Positions 41,296-49,080 of a DNA stretch of 64,000 nt are shown piece by piece. Source of the DNA: Pseudomonas sp. NCCP-436 (GTDB lineage: Bacteria > Pseudomonadota > Gammaproteobacteria > Pseudomonadales > Pseudomonadaceae). The notes beneath the pieces were generated by a model. That model was not told the DNA's origin. It searched no databases and worked only from the letters and a program-made list of their open reading frames with translations. The stretch covers positions 151,973 through 215,972 of the forward strand of contig NZ_BPLZ01000006.1 of NCBI RefSeq assembly GCF_019656335.1, in the 5' to 3' direction. A program made the position numbers and the translations under genes. Numbering within the stretch: the stretch's first letter is position 1; each line of letters begins with the position of its first letter.

Positions 41296-42012
41296 CTAAA
41301 CCAGCAGAACGAAGGCCAGCGGCAGCAACACGGCGGTAATCACCCCCATCAGGCTCATGGCCAGGGCGGCAAAGGCACCGCATTCGTCGCTCTCCTGCAA
41401 CGCCCGCGCCGTACCCACCGCATGAGCGGTAATACCTAGCGCCATACCCTGCGCTGCCGGGTGACGGACACGACACAGGCGCAACAGCGACGGGCCAATG
41501 ATAGCTCCAATTACCCCGGTAAGCATCACGAACACCGCGGCCAGCGCGGCAATCCCGCCAATCTGGTCGGCTACCAGCATGGCGATGGGCGAGGTCACCG
41601 ACTTCGGCGCCATACTGCGAATCATCAGCGACTCGGCCCCAAACAGCCAGGCCAGACCAAAACCCAGCACGGTGGCCATAGTCCCGGCCACGCCGAGGGT
41701 TATCAGAATCGGCCAGAGCAGTTGGCGGATACGCCGCATATTGAGATAAAGCGGCACGGCCAGTGCCACCGTGGCTGGCCCGAGCAGCAGGGTCAGCGCC
41801 TCGACACTGCGGCGGTACTCGGCAAAACTCAGTCCGCATAGCAGCAAGATTCCTATCACAGCCAGCATTGACACCAGCACCGGCTGCAGAAACACCCAGC
41901 GAGTGCGCTCGTAGGCAGCCATGGCCAACTGATAGCCCCCCAAAGTAATACCGATGCCGAACAGTGGGTGATGCGTCAGCGCCTGCCAGGCGCCTGCCCA
42001 GTCGAGATTCAT
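41296..42012 (-). CDS. LrgB/CidB-family membrane protein
   Basis: 238 residues with about seven membrane helices and the family blocks PKSVTSPIAM and GITAHAVGTARALQ. LrgB proteins work with LrgA. In Gram-positive bacteria the pair modulates murein hydrolase activity and overflow-metabolite transport; the plant homologue PLGG1 exports glycolate. The role in Pseudomonas is unclear. It overlaps the lrgA-like gene by four bases. Confidence 0.88.
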   Translation of the reverse strand: MNLDWAGAWQALTHHPLFGIGITLGGYQLAMAAYERTRWVFLQPVLVSMLAVIGILLLCGLSFAEYRRSVEALTLLLGPATVALAVPLYLNMRRIRQLLWPILITLGVAGTMATVLGFGLAWLFGAESLMIRSMAPKSVTSPIAMLVADQIGGIAALAAVFVMLTGVIGAIIGPSLLRLCRVRHPAAQGMALGITAHAVGTARALQESDECGAFAALAMSLMGVITAVLLPLAFVLLV

Positions 42013-42368
42013 GCGTCCTCCCGCGATTGCTGGCGATCGATCAGGCGCTGCATCAACCAGCCGGACAGGGCCACGGAAAACAGCAGTGAGAGAACCAGCG
42101 CGCCGACCACCGCCCAGAAATCGGCAGCGATATCGGACGCATAAGCCATCACCCCCACGGCCGGAGGCACCAGAATCAGCGGCAAATAGCGAAGCAGGCT
42201 GGTGGAGGCTTCATTAAGCGACTCGCCCACCTCACCACGTAGCAGAAGAAAGGCAAATAGCAGCAGCATGCCGATGATCGGCCCTGGCAGCATGGGCAGC
42301 AGCAGTGCGTTGAGAGCAGTACCGAGTAACTGGCACAGCACCAGCCAGGACAGGCCGCGAAGCAGCAT
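42009..42368 (-). CDS. LrgA/CidA-family holin-like protein
   Basis: 119 residues with four membrane helices. Family features are LPGPIIGMLLLF, NEASTSLLRYLPLILVPPAVG and a basic C-terminus. Proposed partner of the LrgB-like protein just downstream. GGAG lies nine bases before the ATG. Confidence 0.87.
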   Translation of the reverse strand: MLLRGLSWLVLCQLLGTALNALLLPMLPGPIIGMLLLFAFLLLRGEVGESLNEASTSLLRYLPLILVPPAVGVMAYASDIAADFWAVVGALVLSLLFSVALSGWLMQRLIDRQQSREDA

Positions 42369-42500
42369 GATTGAAGTCTCCGAGAAAACAGGCAGGAGCC
42401 ATCATCGCCCCGGGACAGGGGATAACGGGCATCCTTGAGGGCATCCCGGCCATTATAAGCATGCCAGCCCGGCTCTTGCCTTTTCATGACGTGCCATTCA

Positions 42501-42512
42501 GTACCATGGTAC
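42501..42512. promoter_or_regulatory. Perfect 12-bp palindrome between lrgA-like and maoC-like genes
   Basis: GTACCATGGTAC reads identically on both strands, in the middle of the 266-bp divergent region 42369-42634. It is a candidate operator for one or both genes. No other clear signal was recognised there. Confidence 0.35.
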
Positions 42513-42634
42513 GAGCTTGCCCCGTTGCCGCCCGCATGCGGACCTAGCGCGCAACGGCCGCCTGCCTGACTCCGCGAGCAGCCGCCGGAACAGGCAGACC
42601 ATAATAACAACACACGCATCCTCCAGGAGGAACC

Positions 42635-43090
42635 ATGCCGTCAGTACCCGTAGCGCAACTCAAGGACTATGTTGGCAAGGAGCTCGGCAAATCCGAGTGG
42701 CTGACCATCGATCAGCAACGCATTAATCAGTTCGCCGACTGCACCGGCGACCACCAGTTCATCCACGTCGATCCGGAAAAGGCCAAGCTGACTCCTTTCG
42801 GCACCACCATCGCGCACGGTTTCCTCACCCTGTCGCTGATCCCGATGCTGATCCAGGACATCATGGTGCTGCCCGACGACCTGAAGATGGCCGTCAACTA
42901 CGGTCTGGACAGTGTGCGTTTCATCCAGCCGGTCAAGGTCAACTCGCGCGTTCGCCTGGCACTCAGCCTTACCGAAGCGACAGAGAAGAACCCGGGCCAG
43001 TGGCTGCTCAAGGCCCGCGCCGTGCTGGAGATCGAAGGCCAGGAGAAACCGGCCTACATCGCCGAGCCGCTGACCCTCTGCTTCATCTGA
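42635..43090 (+). CDS. MaoC-type (R)-specific enoyl-CoA hydratase family protein
   Basis: 151-residue hot-dog-fold protein. The hydratase signature FADCTGDHQFIHVD contains the catalytic Asp and His, followed by IAHGFLTLSL. Relatives hydrate enoyl-CoA to (R)-3-hydroxyacyl-CoA, linking beta-oxidation to polyhydroxyalkanoate synthesis. Other NodN-like members have unknown substrates. A perfect AGGAGG precedes the ATG. Confidence 0.88.
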   Translation: MPSVPVAQLKDYVGKELGKSEWLTIDQQRINQFADCTGDHQFIHVDPEKAKLTPFGTTIAHGFLTLSLIPMLIQDIMVLPDDLKMAVNYGLDSVRFIQPVKVNSRVRLALSLTEATEKNPGQWLLKARAVLEIEGQEKPAYIAEPLTLCFI

Positions 43091-43223
43091 TCCGCCCTCC
43101 GGTTGACGACCTGCCGCGCCAGCGGCGATAACAGGTCGCAACACCCGCAACTGTGCGGCGCATCCGCGCCGCCGTCTGCGCTTGCGGCATACTGACCGCC
43201 TATGTCCCGACCCGGATGCCCTG

Positions 43224-44939
43224 ATGATCTCGCCTGCCCTGCGCCTAGCGCCCCTCTGCCTGAGTTTCCTGCTCGTCGCCTGCGACGAGGTTCGCCAGCT
43301 GACACCGCCCGATGCCATCCTGCCTGACGGCGCCCGCTATCACGGCGAGATCGTCGATGGCCTGCTACAGGGCCCCGGACGCCTCGAATATGCCAACGGC
43401 AGCTGGTTCTCAGGCCAGTTCAAGGACGGCCTCTACGAAGGTCCGGGCGAATGGCAAGGGCCTGCCGGCGAGCATTATCAGGGCGAATTCCGGCAGGGCA
43501 TGTTCCACGGCCAGGGCACCCTGACCTACACCGACGGCAGCCGCTATAGCGGCGAATTCGTGCAGAACCGCTTCAATGGCGAGGGCCAGCTAGAACAGAA
43601 CGGCCTGCGTTATCAGGGCGGCTTTGCCAATGATCTGTTCGACGGACTGGGCAAACTGGAGCTGACCGATGGCAGCAGCTTCCAGGGCCAGTTCGCCAAA
43701 GGCGTTCCCCATGGCCCGGGCGTACGCACCGACGCTTACGGCAACCGCTACAGTGGCGAATTCAGCGAGGGCGCGCTCAACGGCCAGGGCAACTACAGCG
43801 GAGCCGACGGCGACAGCTACAACGGCGAGTTAGCTAATGACGAGTTTCACGGCAAAGGTCGCTACCAGAGCGCCGACGGCGATATCTGGACCGGGGAATT
43901 TGTCGCAGGGGCATTGCAGGGCAATGGCGAGCACCAGCGCAGCGATGGCAGTCGCTACCTCGGCCAGTTCGAAGACTGGCGCTACGAAGGCGAAGGTCTG
44001 CTGACCCTGACCGATGGCAGTGTCTACCAGGGCAGCTTTGCCATGGGGGAATACCATGGCAAGGGCACCCTGACCCTGGCCGACGGCAGCCGCCAGAGCG
44101 GCATCTGGCAGCGCGGCCGCCTGGTGCGCGACGAGCAGGGCCGGTCCGTGCCGGACAGCCTGGAACTGGGTCTGCTGCTGCAGGGCCGTCTGCTTGACGA
44201 AGCCATTGCCGCCCTGCCCGCCTCCACCGCCGAACGCGAACTCTATGCCCTGACGCTGGCCGGCGACGGCAGGCAGAGCGTGTTCATGCGCGAGGCCGAG
44301 TACGTCGCCCAACTGATGCGCGAGCGCTTCGGCGCCCACGGCAGCATCAGCCTGATCAACCACCGCGACCATCTTGCCGATCGGCCACTGGCCACCCGCG
44401 AGAACCTAACGCGCGTCATACAGGCTCTGGCCGAGCGCAGCGGCGCGGAAGACCTGATCTTCATTTACCTGACCAGCCACGGCTCGCACCGTCACGAACT
44501 CAACCTCGACCTGCCACGCCTGCAACTGGCGGATCTGCCGGCCACCGAGCTGGCCGCCCTGCTGCAGCCTTTGCGTGATCGCAACAAGGTAGTGGTGATC
44601 TCGGCCTGCTATTCCGGCGGCTTCATCCCGCCACTGAAGGACGACAAGACCCTGGTAATGACTGCCGCGCGTGCCGATCGAGTGTCCTTCGGTTGCAGCG
44701 AGGAAAACGACTTCACCTATTTCGGCCGTGCCCTGTTTGCTGAGGCCCTGGGCGAGACCGACAACCTTGAGCGCGCCTTCGAGCTCGCCAGCGAGCGAGT
44801 CGCCGAACGAGAACAAAGCGACGGTTTCGAAGCCTCCGAACCGCAGATCTGGGCTCCACGCGGGGTTCTCGAGCACTGGCGGAGCCTGCGCGAAAGTCAG
44901 GCCAAACGGGCACTGGAGAACGTGACCGAGGCCCGCTGA
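43224..44939 (+). CDS. Lipoprotein with MORN repeats and a caspase-like (peptidase C13-type) domain
   Basis: 571 residues from the ATG at 43224, which begins a lipoprotein signal with lipobox LLVAC (Cys20); Asp follows at +2. Residues about 39-300 hold eleven or twelve MORN repeats of 22-23 residues with the pattern YxGEFxxGxxxGxGxxxxxDG. Residues about 330-570 form an alpha/beta caspase-hemoglobinase-like domain: the His-Gly motif is LTSHG (His419) and the Ala-Cys motif is VISACYSGG (Cys462). That is the dyad of clan CD peptidases such as legumain. I infer a membrane-anchored periplasmic or outer-membrane cysteine peptidase whose MORN array binds lipid or a partner. Substrate unknown. Upstream in-frame starts (43182) are possible. 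Confidence 0.88.
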   Translation: MISPALRLAPLCLSFLLVACDEVRQLTPPDAILPDGARYHGEIVDGLLQGPGRLEYANGSWFSGQFKDGLYEGPGEWQGPAGEHYQGEFRQGMFHGQGTLTYTDGSRYSGEFVQNRFNGEGQLEQNGLRYQGGFANDLFDGLGKLELTDGSSFQGQFAKGVPHGPGVRTDAYGNRYSGEFSEGALNGQGNYSGADGDSYNGELANDEFHGKGRYQSADGDIWTGEFVAGALQGNGEHQRSDGSRYLGQFEDWRYEGEGLLTLTDGSVYQGSFAMGEYHGKGTLTLADGSRQSGIWQRGRLVRDEQGRSVPDSLELGLLLQGRLLDEAIAALPASTAERELYALTLAGDGRQSVFMREAEYVAQLMRERFGAHGSISLINHRDHLADRPLATRENLTRVIQALAERSGAEDLIFIYLTSHGSHRHELNLDLPRLQLADLPATELAALLQPLRDRNKVVVISACYSGGFIPPLKDDKTLVMTAARADRVSFGCSEENDFTYFGRALFAEALGETDNLERAFELASERVAEREQSDGFEASEPQIWAPRGVLEHWRSLRESQAKRALENVTEAR

Positions 44940-45001
44940 AAGGGCTAAGCTCAGGCCAGCAGGGGCTGCATCCGACCCGTTCACAGATACGAGACGACTG
45001 A

Positions 45002-45643
45002 ATGCACCAGACTCCGCAACACATCCTTATCGCTGGTGCCACCGGCCTGACCGGTGAGTACCTGCTCGACCGCCTCCTCAACGAACCCACCGTGACTCGC
45101 GTACTGGCTCCCAGTCGACGGCAACTGGCAGATCATCCGCACCTGGAAAACCCGGTGGGCGAACTGGAGACACTGCTGCCGGCGTTGAACGGCCCGCTGG
45201 ATACGGTCTTCTGCTGCCTCGGCAGCACCTTGCGCCAAGCAGGTTCGCAGACCGCCTTCCGTCGTGTCGATCACGACCTGATACTGGCCTTCGCCCACCG
45301 CGCCCGTGAACTGGGAGCCCGCCACCTGATCCTGATCAGCGCCCTTGGTGCCAATCCGCAGTCCTCGGTTTTCTACAACCGCGTCAAGGGCGAGACGGAA
45401 GTTTCCCTACGCGCCATGGACTGGCCACAGCTGACCATTGCCCGACCGTCGCTGCTGCTCGGTGCGCGGCGCGAATTCCGCCTCGGCGAACGTCTGGCCG
45501 CTCCGCTGCTGCGCTGTCTGCCGGGACGCTACCGTGCCATCGAGGCCAGTGTCCTGGCGCGGGCACTGTGGCGCCTGGCACTGGAAACCGGCAACGGCGT
45601 GCGTATCGTCGAATCCGCCGAACTGCGGCGCCTGGGGAGGTAG
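45002..45643 (+). CDS. Atypical SDR / NAD(P)H-binding epimerase-like protein
   Basis: 213 residues with a Rossmann dinucleotide motif [11 protein letters not shown] near the N-terminus, a [10 protein letters not shown] loop and [20 protein letters not shown] with the Tyr-x-x-x-Lys-like YNRVK. This resembles the HTATIP2/TIP30-type atypical short-chain dehydrogenases. Substrate unknown. It ends three bases before the next small gene. Confidence 0.85.
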   Translation: MHQTPQHILIAGATGLTGEYLLDRLLNEPTVTRVLAPSRRQLADHPHLENPVGELETLLPALNGPLDTVFCCLGSTLRQAGSQTAFRRVDHDLILAFAHRARELGARHLILISALGANPQSSVFYNRVKGETEVSLRAMDWPQLTIARPSLLLGARREFRLGERLAAPLLRCLPGRYRAIEASVLARALWRLALETGNGVRIVESAELRRLGR

Positions 45644-45646
45644 AGC

Positions 45647-45964
45647 ATGAGCACCCTGATCGAAGCACTGAACAATGCGGACATGCTCGAGATCGACGGC
45701 CTGCATGCCTGGCAGTTCGAGCTGGACAGTGCGCTGCTGAGCGATCCGCAGGCTGATGCGCAACAACCGGTACTGTGGATCGAATGCATCGACGGCCGCA
45801 CGCCACGGCGCTGGCAATTCAGCCTGGCGGCCGTGCAGGCGGCCAGCCATGATGCGCAAAGCGACGCCTGGCTGCTCGCCGATGCCGGGAGTTCGCACCT
45901 GCTCAGATGCTTTGCCGCCTTCTGCGGCGACAACCTCGACGAGGAAGACGACGCTGCAATCTGA
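45647..45964 (+). CDS. Small acidic protein of unknown function
   Basis: 105 residues, no signal peptide or membrane segment, acidic C-terminus ending NLDEEDDAAI. I do not recognise a domain. It follows the SDR gene with a three-base gap and a GGGAGG ribosome-binding site inside the SDR 3' end, so the two are probably co-expressed. Amino-acid composition and codon use look like the neighbours', supporting a real gene. Confidence 0.7.
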   Translation: MSTLIEALNNADMLEIDGLHAWQFELDSALLSDPQADAQQPVLWIECIDGRTPRRWQFSLAAVQAASHDAQSDAWLLADAGSSHLLRCFAAFCGDNLDEEDDAAI

Positions 45965-45984
45965 AGCTACGCCGCCCGGACAGC

Positions 45985-46617
45985 TCAGCTGCCGGCGCGC
46001 AGCGCCAGAGGATCGACCAGTCCGGCGGCAATCACCATGCCCACCAGCTCCGGCAGGGTTTCGGCCTGCATCCGCTTCATCACCCGCGAGCGATACAGAT
46101 CGACCGTCTTCACGCTGATAGCCAGTTGCTCGGCCACCTCGCGATTGGTGTAGCCACGCACCAGTGGCAACAGCACGTCACGCTCGCGTGGAGTAAGCTG
46201 CTTCAGTCGCGTCTGCACCTCGGCCAATCGCGGGTCATGACGGCCCGAACGCGGTCGCTGCTCCAGCGCCTGCTGAACGCTGTCGAGCAGCAACTGCTCG
46301 TTGTAGGGCTTCTCGATAAAATCCACCGCGCCGGCCTTGAACGCCCTGACCACAATAGGCACATCGGCATGCCCACTGACGAAGATCACCGGCAGCTCAA
46401 TGCCACGGGCACGCATGGCCTCCTGCACGTTCAGCCCGCCCATACCGGGCATGCGCACATCGAGCAGAACACAGGCGTGGGCCCGTGGATCACAGGCTTC
46501 GAGAAAATCGCGGCCATTGGTGAAGGGCACGCCGGTCAGCCCCACCGACTCCAGCAGCCAGAGGGTCGATTCGAGCATGCCCTGATCGTCATCGACCACG
46601 TAAACCAGTTGTCGCAT
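45985..46617 (-). CDS. FixJ/NarL-type response regulator
   Basis: 210 residues: receiver domain (about 4-118) with VVDDD, phospho-acceptor Asp53 (LLDVRMPG) and Lys103 (EKPYN), then a LuxR-type HTH (about 138-200) with LTPRERDVL and NREVAEQLAISVKTVDLYRSRVM split around the recognition helix. The ATG at 46617 has GAGGAG ten bases upstream; the frame extends to 46749 inside the kinase gene but is not needed. Lies 22 bases after the histidine kinase gene and is its evident partner. Likely controls the divergent catabolic genes. Confidence 0.92.
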   Translation of the reverse strand: MRQLVYVVDDDQGMLESTLWLLESVGLTGVPFTNGRDFLEACDPRAHACVLLDVRMPGMGGLNVQEAMRARGIELPVIFVSGHADVPIVVRAFKAGAVDFIEKPYNEQLLLDSVQQALEQRPRSGRHDPRLAEVQTRLKQLTPRERDVLLPLVRGYTNREVAEQLAISVKTVDLYRSRVMKRMQAETLPELVGMVIAAGLVDPLALRAGS

Positions 46618-46639
46618 CTGCTTGTAGCTCCTCTTGTCG

Positions 46640-48940
46640 TTATGTTTGGCCAGCTTCGCCCTCGGCCTCTTCCCCACGCCCCAACGGCAGACGGCATTCC
46701 AGACACAAGCCGCCACCGGCCGCCGGACTGGCCTCCAGTGCCCCGCCAAACCCCTCGATGATGCTGCGGCTCATCGACAGGCCCAGCCCCAGCCCCTCGG
46801 CCTTGCTGGTGTAGAACGGAGTGAACAGCTTGCCCAGATGCTCCTCGCTGACCCCGGGCCCCTGATCAATCACCCGTATTGCAAGACTCCCGACGTGCTC
46901 GCGGACCTCCAGACGAATCTGCGAAGCAGACCCGGCATGGACTTCACGGTTGGCGTCGATGGCATTGCGCAGCAGATTGAGCAGCACCTGCTCAAGCAAT
47001 ACCCGATCCGCATAGACCGGCGGCAAATCGTCCGGCAGCAGGTCGAGCACGGCCACCTGCGTCGCTCCAGCCTCCCACTGGCACAGTCGCACCGCCTCAC
47101 GCGCCACCTCGGCCAGATTCAGCGCCTGCATGCGCCGCTGGCCCTTGCGCAGGAAAGCACGCAACCGCTTGATCACCTCCGAGGCATGGTTGGCGTGCTC
47201 GGTAATGCGCGCCAGCCCCTGGCTGACTTTGTCCAGCGCCGCCGTATCACTGGCCGCCTGCTGCAGGTAGCGCTGACTGGCACTGGCATAGTTGACCACC
47301 GCAGCCAGCGGCTGATTGATCTCGTGAGCAATGCCCGAGGCCAGTTCGCCCAGCGTCACCAGCCGAGCAGTATGTGCCAGTTCGTCCTGATGCCTGCGCT
47401 GCTGCGCCTCGCGCAGCTCGCGTTCGGTCATGTCGCGTGCCACCAGCGAATAGTAGCGCTCCTCCCCCGCGCCACGGTGCGCCAGCAGCACCAGCGACAC
47501 CGGCAACGAACCACCGCTCAGCGGCAGCAGGCGCGCCTCGCTGCTCCACACTCCGCACTCGTCGGCACGCGTCCAGCCTTCACGCTCCAAACGCGCCAGG
47601 TCCTCACTCAGCAGCAAGCAGCCCAGCTCCGGCAGCACCTGCTCCGAAGCAATGCCCAGCGCCCGGCGGGCAGAGGGATTGAGATGGGTCAGGCGCCCAC
47701 CCGGCTCGACAAACAGCACCAGATCCGTATTGGCTTCCACCACCTCGGCCAGACGGCGCTTGTTTTCCTCTGCCTGGATCCGCGCCGTAATGTCACGCGA
47801 AACGCTGACCACCTCCACCACCGCGCCGGTATAGGTCTCGCGGATCGCCCGGCTGGCCGTCTCGAACCACAGGTAGTGGCCTTCGCGATGGCGAATACGG
47901 AAGCTCATGGTGTGGTAGCCGTCCTGCTCCAGCGCCTCGGCCGCCTGGCGAATCTGCAGGCCTGACTCCTGCGGGTGCAGCAGACTGGTCACGGACACTC
48001 CGCGTAGTTCTTCCGGCCAGTAGCCGAGCAGCGTCCAGCTGGCCGGCGAGGCATCGAGGAAAACCCCGTCAGGGGTATGTCTGGAAATCAGATCCGTGGT
48101 GTTCTCGGTAATCAGCCGGTACAACCGCTGAGCCCGCGCCGCCTCGCGGCTCTCGCGGATCTCCCGGGTAGCCTCGCGGCAACGGGCCAGCACGCGCCTG
48201 TCGGCCTGATCCGGGATAAAACTCCAGACCAGTACGCGCTCACCGTCCTGAGTTTCCACCGACTCGATGGCGCGGTTCTGCTGCAGACAGGCGCGAATCA
48301 GCGGCAGGTGATTGACCGGCAGCAGCTCGCCAAGCTGGGCCAGCGAGCGCTGGCCCAGCAAGGACTGCAGGGCGACGTTGCTATCCAACGGCCGGGCCTC
48401 AGCATCGAGCAGCACAGCCGGCAGTGGATCGTCCGACAACAGCGGCGCCGTGCGCGCCAGCCCGCTGGCCAGGCGGATCATCTGCTCCAGCAGTTCGCGC
48501 AGCCAGGGCAGCCACTCCAGCCCGGCGGCCTCATCCACCTGCAGCAGCAGCAGCCCGGGCTGGCCGGGCTGCAGTTCCAGCGCCAGCGCCTGGCCGTGGT
48601 GCAGCGCCGCCCGGCGCAACCGCCCGGCCAGCCAGCAGGGCAACTGGCGCAGCACCTCGAAACTTAGACAGGGCCGTGCCTCCAGCGCCTCGATCAGTGC
48701 CTGGTCACTGGCTTGCAGTGGATCGCCCTGCCCGGGCGGCAGACTTGGCCCGTCGTCTTCCTGGGCATAGGTACAACTGCTCGGCTGCCAGGCCAGGTAC
48801 CAGACCTGACGTACCTGCGGACAGCCCAGCAGGGCACCGCGCAACGCCGTGGCACGCGCCGCGAGCGGCGGCGCCTCGCGCTGGACACGCAGCCAGGACT
48901 GCAGGGCTGCAGCCGAAAGGGACAGGTCATCGGCTTTCAT
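46640..48940 (-). CDS. PAS-domain sensor histidine kinase, soluble
   Basis: 766 residues without a clear membrane segment, so probably cytosolic. An N-terminal region (about 1-165) of unknown fold is followed by three PAS-like modules (about 165-245, 272-390, 395-508). A HisKA domain with phospho-acceptor His539 (SGIAHEINQPL) and a HATPase_c domain (about 635-755; NLLRNAIDA, DQGPGV, GLGLGLSMS) complete it. FixL-like layout. The divergent acyl-CoA synthetase cluster suggests it senses the acid, its CoA ester or a redox state linked to its breakdown. Confidence 0.92.
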   Translation of the reverse strand: MKADDLSLSAAALQSWLRVQREAPPLAARATALRGALLGCPQVRQVWYLAWQPSSCTYAQEDDGPSLPPGQGDPLQASDQALIEALEARPCLSFEVLRQLPCWLAGRLRRAALHHGQALALELQPGQPGLLLLQVDEAAGLEWLPWLRELLEQMIRLASGLARTAPLLSDDPLPAVLLDAEARPLDSNVALQSLLGQRSLAQLGELLPVNHLPLIRACLQQNRAIESVETQDGERVLVWSFIPDQADRRVLARCREATREIRESREAARAQRLYRLITENTTDLISRHTPDGVFLDASPASWTLLGYWPEELRGVSVTSLLHPQESGLQIRQAAEALEQDGYHTMSFRIRHREGHYLWFETASRAIRETYTGAVVEVVSVSRDITARIQAEENKRRLAEVVEANTDLVLFVEPGGRLTHLNPSARRALGIASEQVLPELGCLLLSEDLARLEREGWTRADECGVWSSEARLLPLSGGSLPVSLVLLAHRGAGEERYYSLVARDMTERELREAQQRRHQDELAHTARLVTLGELASGIAHEINQPLAAVVNYASASQRYLQQAASDTAALDKVSQGLARITEHANHASEVIKRLRAFLRKGQRRMQALNLAEVAREAVRLCQWEAGATQVAVLDLLPDDLPPVYADRVLLEQVLLNLLRNAIDANREVHAGSASQIRLEVREHVGSLAIRVIDQGPGVSEEHLGKLFTPFYTSKAEGLGLGLSMSRSIIEGFGGALEASPAAGGGLCLECRLPLGRGEEAEGEAGQT

Positions 48941-49016
48941 ATAGTAATTATTCTATAAAACCTTGGTGCTATTTCCATAATCCAGGAAAAGATCCTATAA
49001 ATCCGTCCCGAGCAAT

Positions 49017-49041
49017 CCGGTAAAGCCCACATCATTACCGG
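49017..49041. promoter_or_regulatory. Inverted repeat upstream of the acyl-CoA synthetase gene
   Basis: CCGGTAA-N11-TTACCGG is a perfect 7-bp inverted repeat, followed by a further TTACC at 49043-49047. It lies 40-64 bases before the synthetase ATG, in the 140-bp region shared with the divergent kinase gene. It is a reasonable binding site for the FixJ-like regulator encoded on the other side. Confidence 0.45.
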
Positions 49042-49080
49042 TATTACCAGAGCTAACAATCAGCCAAAGGTGTATCCGCC

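Noticed and set aside
43338..44120. Apparent DNA repeats with a period of about 69 bases
   Set aside because: They encode the 22-23-residue MORN repeats and are explained by the protein; not a CRISPR or satellite.
46634..47965. A 443-codon open frame opposite the histidine kinase
   Set aside because: Antisense of a clear kinase gene with intact H, N and G boxes; no start signal or motif of its own.
48939..48957. AT-rich near-palindrome TATAG-N8-CTATA at the histidine kinase start
   Set aside because: Short arms in an AT-rich patch over the start codon; cannot be told from chance or from a -10 region.
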